Of a stretch of DNA of 11,127 nt, positions 6,518-11,127 are shown piece by piece. Each line of letters opens with the position of its first letter. The first letter of the stretch is position 1. Made by a program: the position numbers and the translations under genes. Origin of the DNA: UBA1413 sp964472165 (GTDB taxonomy: Bacteria > Bacteroidota > Bacteroidia > Bacteroidales > Prolixibacteraceae); NCBI GenBank assembly GCA_964472165.1, contig CAYYJE010000095.1, forward strand, positions 1 through 11,127, given 5' to 3'. The notes under the pieces were generated by a model. That model ran no database searches. It had not been told where the DNA came from and saw nothing but the letters and a program-made list of their open reading frames with translations.

Positions 6518-7642
6518 TTACCTTCTGATAAGCCTTACCACTTTCAGCAGGGAATCTGTGAAGACAATCCTGCCGTTGCCGTTCATGGTGATGTGCCGGT
6601 ATCCCTCTTCAAACAACGCATTGAGGGAAATTACATTGCGTTCGTTGATGAAGCGCGCAAAATTGTTTCCGAAAACTTTCTCATCCCGGGTCATGAAAAC
6701 AAGCGCAGGTTTTCCGAAGTTCATCATGAAATACTCCCTGACAAGCTGCATGGCATACACAAAAAAATCCTTCTGCCTCTCCCTGCCAATACCGCCCAGT
6801 TCTTCAGCCAGGTCAATCAGTTCCACTACTTTTGACTGATAGGCCAGGCGCATGATTTTTTGGAAAGCTTCGAAATAATAGCTTTTATCTTCTCCCGGGT
6901 CGGCATATTCCAACGCTTTCAGGTAATTTCCGTTTGCCCGGTGTACCATCTCAGCGATGGTTTCCGGTTCGAAGCGGCCATCCTGTTCGAGAACCTGCTG
7001 CATATCGGCCGGGGTGATTTTAGGGATCCGGATGATCTGGGTTCTGGAACGGATGGTGGGGATGATGCGCTCTTCATCTTCGGTAACCAGGAGGAAAAGG
7101 GTTTTTTCGGGCGGCTCCTCCACCATTTTCAGCAATTTGTTGGCACATACCTGGTGCATTCTTTCCGGCAGCCAGATAATCATCACCTTGAACCCTGATT
7201 CGTAGGGTTTGATATTCAGTTTCCGTATGATGGATTCACTTTCGTGGGCATAAATGATTCCCTGGGCATTCTCCGCATCGATTTTATCCATCCACTGGTT
7301 CAGTGTGAAATAGGGGGAGTTAAGGAGCATTTCGCGCCACTGCGCGATGTAATCGTCGCTAACCGGCTTTTGTACATTTTTCTTTTTAAAGATGGGAAAG
7401 ACAAAATGAAGATCGGGATGCTGTAACCGGCCATATTTCCGGCACGACGGACAGGTGCCGCAACTGTCGGTTTCCGAACGGTTCCGGCAGGAAAGGAATT
7501 GGGCATATGCCACAGCCAATCCCAGCTTTCCGGTCCCTTCCGGTCCCGAAAAGAGCTGTGCATGGCTGACCCTCTCTTCCTGCACCGACCTGATCAGCCG
7601 TTCCTTAATTTTTTCCTGCCCTATAATGTCTCTGAATAGCAT
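6518..7642 (-). CDS. holB: DNA polymerase III clamp-loader subunit delta' (HolB)
   Basis: A 374-residue AAA+ protein. After FRDIIGQE (3-10) comes HAQLFSGPEGTGKLGLA (27-43), then a zinc-binding set Cys 52, 61, 64 and 67 (CGTCPSC), the segment HPDLHFVFP (75-83), ANKLLKMVEEPPEKTLFLL (167-185) and TIRSRTQ (196-202). These are the hallmarks of delta', the stator subunit that helps open and load the sliding clamp. The P-loop reads GPEGTGKL, with Leu where Ser or Thr would coordinate magnesium, and the usual SRC motif reads SRT; delta' is generally not the ATPase of the complex, so this fits. The start is ATG 7642, directly before the conserved opening. A TTG at 7669 would add nine residues without family support. 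It is the first gene of the leftward block. Confidence 0.94.
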   Translation of the reverse strand: MLFRDIIGQEKIKERLIRSVQEERVSHAQLFSGPEGTGKLGLAVAYAQFLSCRNRSETDSCGTCPSCRKYGRLQHPDLHFVFPIFKKKNVQKPVSDDYIAQWREMLLNSPYFTLNQWMDKIDAENAQGIIYAHESESIIRKLNIKPYESGFKVMIIWLPERMHQVCANKLLKMVEEPPEKTLFLLVTEDEERIIPTIRSRTQIIRIPKITPADMQQVLEQDGRFEPETIAEMVHRANGNYLKALEYADPGEDKSYYFEAFQKIMRLAYQSKVVELIDLAEELGGIGRERQKDFFVYAMQLVREYFMMNFGKPALVFMTRDEKVFGNNFARFINERNVISLNALFEEGYRHITMNGNGRIVFTDSLLKVVRLIRR

Positions 7643-7691
7643 GATATTCTTTAAGTTCTGCGCCTTCAAACATCCTGTTTTTCCGGAAAGC

Positions 7692-7699
7692 CAAAAATA
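7692..7699 (-). promoter_or_regulatory. Putative promoter -7 box for holB
   Basis: The minus strand reads TATTTTTG, a full TAnnTTTG match, about 50 bases before the holB ATG. A GGGGTTTCCCC inverted repeat lies directly upstream of it (7700-7710), and a TTTCCGGAAA palindrome (7680-7689) covers the predicted transcription start. No strong -33 element is visible. Confidence 0.45.
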
Positions 7700-7764
7700 G
7701 GGGTTTCCCCCGGAATTTTCAGGTTATATGAACATTAAATTCATTGAAAGGGGCAAAAGCCCTG

Positions 7765-7794
7765 TTTCTGATCCGGGGTTTTTTGCTACCTTTG
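7765..7794 (+). promoter_or_regulatory. Promoter of pgk
   Basis: TACCTTTG at 7787-7794 is a full match to the Bacteroidota -7 consensus TAnnTTTG. A near -33 element, TTTC at 7765-7768, lies 18 bases before it. Transcription would start near 7800, giving a leader of about 22 bases, A-rich in its first half, before ATG 7823. A GGGC-AAAA-GCCC inverted repeat lies just upstream (7751-7762). Confidence 0.6.
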
Positions 7795-7822
7795 ATCAGG
7801 TAAAAAAAATAAAACCAGAATT

Positions 7823-9013
7823 ATGCAGACGATACAAACTTACAATTTCAAAGGAAAGAAAGCATTGATCAGGGTCGATTTCAATGTGCCGCTCGATGAG
7901 CATTTTGTGATTGCCGACGATACCCGTATCCGGGCAGCGCTGCCTACGATCAGGAAGGTAATGGAGGCTGGTGGATCTCCCGTGATCATGTCCCATTTCG
8001 GCCGTCCGAAAGCCGGTCCTGAAGATAAATTTTCGATGCGTCACCTTGTGGGTCACCTGAGCCACCTTCTGGGCACTGAAGTCAAACTTGCTCCCGATTG
8101 TATCGGAGAGGAAGTCCGGAATTTGTGCAAAGCGCTGAAGCCGGGTGAAGCATTGTTGCTGGAAAACCTCCGTTTCCACAAAGGTGAGGAAAAGGGAGAC
8201 GTGGAATTTGCCCGTCAGCTGGCAGAAAACGGTGACTGCTGGATTAATGACGCGTTCGGAACCGCACACAGGGCACATGCCTCTACTGCCGTGATCGCCC
8301 AATTTTTTCCCGGCGACAAAATGTTTGGTTATTTGATTGAAAGTGAGCTGGAGAGTCTTGACAAGGTACTTATGAATCCGCAGCGTCCGCTGACCGCCAT
8401 CATGGGCGGCGCCAAAGTGTCGACGAAGATTACCATCATTGAAAACCTGCTCGGGAAAGTGGACAACCTGATTCTGGGAGGTGGTATGACTTTTACCTTC
8501 ATCAAGGCCAGAGGCGGAAAAATCGGAAATTCATTGTGTGAGGATGATTTTCTTGAAACCGCGGTCCGTATTGAGGAGGCTGCCAAAGTCAAAGGCGTCA
8601 ATATCATTATGGCTATTGATGTAGTAGCAGCCGATGCCTTCTCCAACGAAGCAAACACCATGATATGTCCGGCAGGGGAGATACCCGAAGGCTGGATGGG
8701 ACTCGATGCAGGCCCGGAAAGTATCGCTCTTTTCAAAGAGGTCATCGAAAAGTCGGGAACCATTTTGTGGAACGGACCGGTAGGTGTGTTTGAGATGGAT
8801 AATTTCGCCGCTGGCTCCAAAGCCGTCGGCCAGGCCATCGTGGATGCCACCCAAAAAGGGGGATTCTCCCTGGTGGGAGGCGGCGATTCGGTAGCCTGCG
8901 TCAATCAGTTCGGATTTGCGGAAGGAGTCTCCTACATCTCAACAGCGGGTGGAGCTTTACTTGAATATCTCGAAGGACAACAGCTTCCCGGAATTGTGGC
9001 CGTCAGGGAGTAA
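7823..9013 (+). CDS. pgk: Phosphoglycerate kinase
   Basis: A full-length 396-residue cytoplasmic glycolytic enzyme that transfers phosphate between 1,3-bisphosphoglycerate and ADP, forming 3-phosphoglycerate and ATP. The N-terminal substrate domain shows RVDFNVPLD (17-25), SHFGRP (57-62), LLENLRFHKGEE (112-123) and DAFGTAHRAHAS (143-154). The C-terminal nucleotide domain shows IMGGAKVSTK (193-202), ILWNGPVGVFE (314-324), the GGGDS loop (352-356) and STAGGALLEYLEG (373-385). Length and motif order are those of bacterial PGK, with no gap or frameshift. The ATG start follows an A-rich leader and a good TAnnTTTG box. The gene is divergent from holB and is followed 65 bases later by a small membrane-protein gene that may share its transcript. 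Confidence 0.98.
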   Translation: MQTIQTYNFKGKKALIRVDFNVPLDEHFVIADDTRIRAALPTIRKVMEAGGSPVIMSHFGRPKAGPEDKFSMRHLVGHLSHLLGTEVKLAPDCIGEEVRNLCKALKPGEALLLENLRFHKGEEKGDVEFARQLAENGDCWINDAFGTAHRAHASTAVIAQFFPGDKMFGYLIESELESLDKVLMNPQRPLTAIMGGAKVSTKITIIENLLGKVDNLILGGGMTFTFIKARGGKIGNSLCEDDFLETAVRIEEAAKVKGVNIIMAIDVVAADAFSNEANTMICPAGEIPEGWMGLDAGPESIALFKEVIEKSGTILWNGPVGVFEMDNFAAGSKAVGQAIVDATQKGGFSLVGGGDSVACVNQFGFAEGVSYISTAGGALLEYLEGQQLPGIVAVRE

Positions 9014-9050
9014 ATGAAAGACCTGGAAAGTGAACTTATTCCCGTAATTT

Positions 9051-9092
9051 ACGTTACATCACTTAAAAATTCAAGAAAATGAAATGTAACGT
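9051..9092. repeat. 9-bp inverted repeat flanking the DUF2892 start codon
   Basis: ACGTTACAT at 9051-9059 and its exact reverse complement ATGTAACGT at 9084-9092 enclose 24 bases that contain the ATG at 9079. In RNA the start codon and its upstream region would lie in the loop. A 9-bp repeat at this spacing can arise by chance in 11 kb, so function is only a possibility. Confidence 0.3.
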
Positions 9093-9264
9093 TGGGGCTA
9101 CTGACCGTTTGGTCAGAATCATTGCGGGAGTAATCGTCGTTCTCCTGGGGTTTTACTTTAAAAGCTGGTGGGGATTGATCGGATTTATTCCTCTGGCTAC
9201 GGGGCTTTTCCGGTTTTGTCCGCTTTATGTACCCTTTAAGATCTCTACCTACCTGAAAAAATAA
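9079..9264 (+). CDS. Small DUF2892 (YgaP-like transmembrane) membrane protein
   Basis: A 61-residue protein with the DUF2892 pattern: an N-terminal CNVGATDRLVRIIAG, a first membrane span at about 13-27 (IIAGVIVVLLGFYF), a second at about 32-46 (GLIGFIPLATGLFRF) and the closing motif CPLY (47-50). Such two-span proteins occur alone or fused to rhodanese domains, as in E. coli YgaP. The molecular role of the stand-alone form is unknown to me. Cys 3 and Cys 47 lie near the two membrane ends. The ATG start follows an A-rich stretch. It comes 65 bases after pgk in the same direction with no obvious promoter of its own, and a strong hairpin follows its stop, so it probably ends the pgk transcript. 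Confidence 0.85.
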   Translation: MKCNVGATDRLVRIIAGVIVVLLGFYFKSWWGLIGFIPLATGLFRFCPLYVPFKISTYLKK

Positions 9265-9283
9265 TTTCAGGCACGGATATTTG

Positions 9284-9317
9284 AAAGAGGTTGTTCCAAT
9301 TACGGTACAACCTCTTT
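9284..9317 (+). terminator. Terminator-like hairpin after the pgk-DUF2892 unit
   Basis: AAAGAGGTTGT (9284-9294) and ACAACCTCTTT (9307-9317) are exact reverse complements, giving an 11-bp stem with a 12-base loop. It is followed by the AT-rich ATATTT. It lies 20 bases after the DUF2892 stop. Stems of the GAGG...CCTC type with A and T flanks are common Bacteroidota terminators in my experience. The structure is symmetric enough to act in both directions. Confidence 0.7.
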
Positions 9318-9324
9318 ATATTTG
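9317..9324 (+). promoter_or_regulatory. Putative promoter -7 box for the beta-mannosidase
   Basis: TATATTTG is a full TAnnTTTG match whose first base is the last base of the preceding terminator stem. Transcription would start near 9330, leaving a leader of only about 10 bases before ATG 9339. Use of the third in-frame ATG (9348) would give a longer leader. A TTG at 9291-9293 is a possible but distant -33 element. Confidence 0.45.
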
Positions 9325-9340
9325 GAAAAAATCCAAATAT
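9318..9340. repeat. 9-bp inverted repeat spanning the -7 box and the mannosidase start codon
   Basis: ATATTTGGA (9318-9326) and TCCAAATAT (9332-9340) are exact reverse complements separated by AAAAA. The left arm contains most of the TATATTTG box and the right arm ends in the first two bases of the start codon. It could be an operator for a dimeric regulator, or a chance result of AT-rich DNA. Confidence 0.4.
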
Positions 9341-11127
9341 GATGACAATGAATGCCCGTTGTATTACAGCGCTTGTAATCCTTGCCTTTCTGGCGGGATG
9401 CAGTGCTCCGGAGAAAGAAACCATGATCAGAACTGAATTGAACCAGGGTTGGAAATTCCGCCAGGTGGGTGAAACAGAATGGTTGCCGGCCATTGTGCCC
9501 GGTACCGTCCATACCGACCTGATGGCCAGCGGAAGGATAGAAGATCCCTATTTCAGGCTGAATGAGCGGGATGTGCAGTGGATTGACAAGGTCGACTGGG
9601 AGTACCGCACCACCTTCGGGGCAGACGCCGCCATGTTGGCCAGGGACCGCGTACTCCTCCATTTTATGGGTTTGGACACTTATGCAGAGGTGAAGGTCAA
9701 CGGCAGGGAGGTACTGAAGGCCGATAACATGTTCAGGGAGTGGAAGGCCGACGTAAAACCATTTCTGAAAGAGGGGGAGAACGAACTCACCCTTCTCTTC
9801 CGTTCGCCTGTTGTGGAAGGGCTGAAGAAATACGATGCCAATCCCGTTGTGATTCCTGTGTCGGACAACGACCAGGCCGTCACCGGCGAAGTGGAGGGCG
9901 GGAAAAGGATAAGTGTTTACACCCGGAAGGCAGGCTACCATTACGGATGGGACTGGGGTCCGCGGCTGGTGACCAGCGGCGTCTGGCGCCCTGTATATCT
10001 GGAAGGCTGGGACGACGCCCGCATCACCAACCTCCACATTGCCCAGGAAAGTGTGACCAAAGAGAAGGCTTCCCTGAAGGCTTCCTTTGAAATTGAGGCC
10101 GAAGAAGAGGGGAAAGCCCGGCTGACGGTTTCCAGCGACGGAAAAGTGCTGGTCTCCTCACCTGTGGCGTTGACGAAGGGGGTTCACCTTTATGAGGTAG
10201 CCTTTGAAATCGCGAATCCCGAGCTTTGGTGGACCAACGGACTGGGGAAGGCGCATTTGTATAATATCACGGGTTCCCTGGAAAAGGAGGGGGCTGCCAC
10301 CTCGGAAAGCACCCGTATCGGCATCCGCACCCTCGAACTGGTCAGGGAAAAGGATGACAAGGGAACCTCCTTTTATTTCAGACTCAATGGGGTCCCCGTT
10401 TTTATGAAAGGAGCCAATTACATACCCAACGATATGTTCCTGCCCAGGGTGACTCCCGAAAAATACCGCAATGTGGTGGAAACCGCCCGTGTTTCCAACA
10501 TGAACATGATCCGCATCTGGGGTGGAGGCGTTTATGAGGATGATGTTTTCTATGACCTCTGCGATGAAGCCGGGATTCTGATATGGCAGGATTTCATGTT
10601 TGCCTGTGCGATGTTTCCCGGTGACGGGGCTTTCCTGGAAAATGTGAGGCAGGAAGCGATCGACAATGTGAAAAGGCTGCGCAACCATCCCAGTATCGGG
10701 TTGTGGTGTGGCAATAACGAGATCCTTTCGGCCTGGTACGGCTGGGGATGGAAAAGGAATGAGGAGGAGAAAAATCCTGAGAATGCCGCCATCATCTGGA
10801 AAGCTTACGAGGACATTTTCCATATGATCCTTCCGGAGGTGGTCAGCAAGCTGGATCCTTCACGAAGTTACTGGTCATCGAGTCCCTCGTCGGGAACCGG
10901 CATCCCCGCCGACCTGGTGAATGGCGATGAGCATTACTGGGGCGTTTGGTGGGGAAAGGCCCCCTTTGAGACCTACGCCACCCACATTGCGCGTTTCATG
11001 AGTGAGTATGGCTTCCAGTCGTTCCCCGGAATAGCCTCGGTTCGTAAGTACACCCATCCCGAAGACCACGATATTTATTCAGAGGTGATGAAGTCGCACC
11101 AGCGCTCTTCGATCGGCAACGAAACCA
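9339..11127 (+). CDS. Lipoprotein beta-mannosidase, glycoside hydrolase family 2, C-terminus cut by the window edge
   Basis: The frame is open for 596 codons to the right edge. It starts with MMTMNARC and a signal peptide (ITALVILAFLAG) ending in a perfect lipobox LAGC, Cys 21. A GH2 sugar-binding domain follows (WLPAIVPGTVHTDLMASGRI), then GYHYGWDWGPRL (about 199-210), an immunoglobulin-like domain and the TIM barrel. The barrel shows MIRIWGGGVYED (390-401), the acid/base motif CGNNE (Glu 461) and the nucleophile motif SEYGFQSFPG (Glu 556). These positions nearly equal Glu462 and Glu555 of B. thetaiotaomicron BtMan2A as I recall them. The enzyme would release beta-mannose from the non-reducing ends of mannosides, probably in the periplasm, since no acidic surface-export signal follows Cys 21. 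Two further in-frame ATGs (9342, 9348) are alternative starts. No SusC/SusD genes are in view. Confidence 0.93.
   Translation, partial: MMTMNARCITALVILAFLAGCSAPEKETMIRTELNQGWKFRQVGETEWLPAIVPGTVHTDLMASGRIEDPYFRLNERDVQWIDKVDWEYRTTFGADAAMLARDRVLLHFMGLDTYAEVKVNGREVLKADNMFREWKADVKPFLKEGENELTLLFRSPVVEGLKKYDANPVVIPVSDNDQAVTGEVEGGKRISVYTRKAGYHYGWDWGPRLVTSGVWRPVYLEGWDDARITNLHIAQESVTKEKASLKASFEIEAEEEGKARLTVSSDGKVLVSSPVALTKGVHLYEVAFEIANPELWWTNGLGKAHLYNITGSLEKEGAATSESTRIGIRTLELVREKDDKGTSFYFRLNGVPVFMKGANYIPNDMFLPRVTPEKYRNVVETARVSNMNMIRIWGGGVYEDDVFYDLCDEAGILIWQDFMFACAMFPGDGAFLENVRQEAIDNVKRLRNHPSIGLWCGNNEILSAWYGWGWKRNEEEKNPENAAIIWKAYEDIFHMILPEVVSKLDPSRSYWSSSPSSGTGIPADLVNGDEHYWGVWWGKAPFETYATHIARFMSEYGFQSFPGIASVRKYTHPEDHDIYSEVMKSHQRSSIGNET

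Noticed and set aside
6518..7642. HolB as a possible active ATPase such as DnaX (gamma/tau).
   Set aside because: The P-loop lacks the Ser/Thr after GK, the SRC arginine-finger motif is altered, and the length and HPDLHFVFP segment fit Bacteroidota delta'.
7680..7763. Three small inverted repeats between holB and pgk (TTTCCGGAAA, GGGGTTTCCCC, GGGC-AAAA-GCCC) as terminators or a riboswitch.
   Set aside because: Stems are 4-5 bp, none has a T-run in the right place, and both flanking genes start here, so no terminator is expected. They are mentioned only as possible operator sites.
8329..10823. Long minus-strand frames opposite pgk and the mannosidase (about 191, 245 and 221 codons).
   Set aside because: They mirror highly conserved PGK and GH2 sequence; antisense open frames of this size are common in GC-moderate coding DNA with this codon use.

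Overview
The window looks like the chromosome of a member of the Bacteroidota, most likely a Bacteroidales-type organism. Three things point there: two lipoproteins found essentially only in that phylum (GldH and PorW/SprE), protein variants I associate with the phylum (an Mrp without its CxxC, a delta' subunit with a HPDLHFVFP segment), and intergenic promoter-like boxes of the Bacteroidota form TAnnTTTG instead of TATAAT. Genes are densely packed. No stretch over 300 bases lacks a gene; the longest gap is 180 bases, between holB and pgk. I see no tRNA or rRNA gene, insertion sequence, CRISPR array or phage gene.

Positions 1-7642 are all transcribed leftward. In transcription order they are holB (DNA polymerase III delta'), ricT (PSP1/YaaT-type protein with two C-x4-CC motifs), gldH (gliding/T9SS lipoprotein), trmB (tRNA m7G46 methyltransferase), an alkyltransferase-like DNA-repair protein (PAHR active site), mrp (P-loop Fe-S carrier family) and porW/sprE (TPR lipoprotein of the type IX secretion system). 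porW runs off the left edge. From ricT to mrp the genes overlap or lie at most 43 bases apart, so they probably form one operon. It would start at a TAnnTTTG box near 6480 and end at a hairpin plus T-run near 2470-2490. porW then has its own box near 2450. The mix is informational (tRNA modification, DNA repair, replication clamp loading, Fe-S/RNA regulation) plus cell-envelope secretion (gldH, porW).

Positions 7823-11127 are transcribed rightward. pgk (phosphoglycerate kinase) has a clear promoter-like box and is followed by a 61-residue DUF2892 membrane protein and an 11-bp-stem hairpin that looks like a terminator. Next is a lipoprotein GH2 beta-mannosidase that runs off the right edge with both catalytic glutamates present. 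Its start region holds a second inverted repeat overlapping the -7 box and the start codon.

Most of this is ordinary core genome. I did not find a convincing new system. The points most worth a second look are the cysteine-free site in Mrp, the PAHR alkyltransferase-like gene between trmB and mrp, gldH and porW sharing a locus with replication and RNA genes, and the stacked inverted repeats before the mannosidase.
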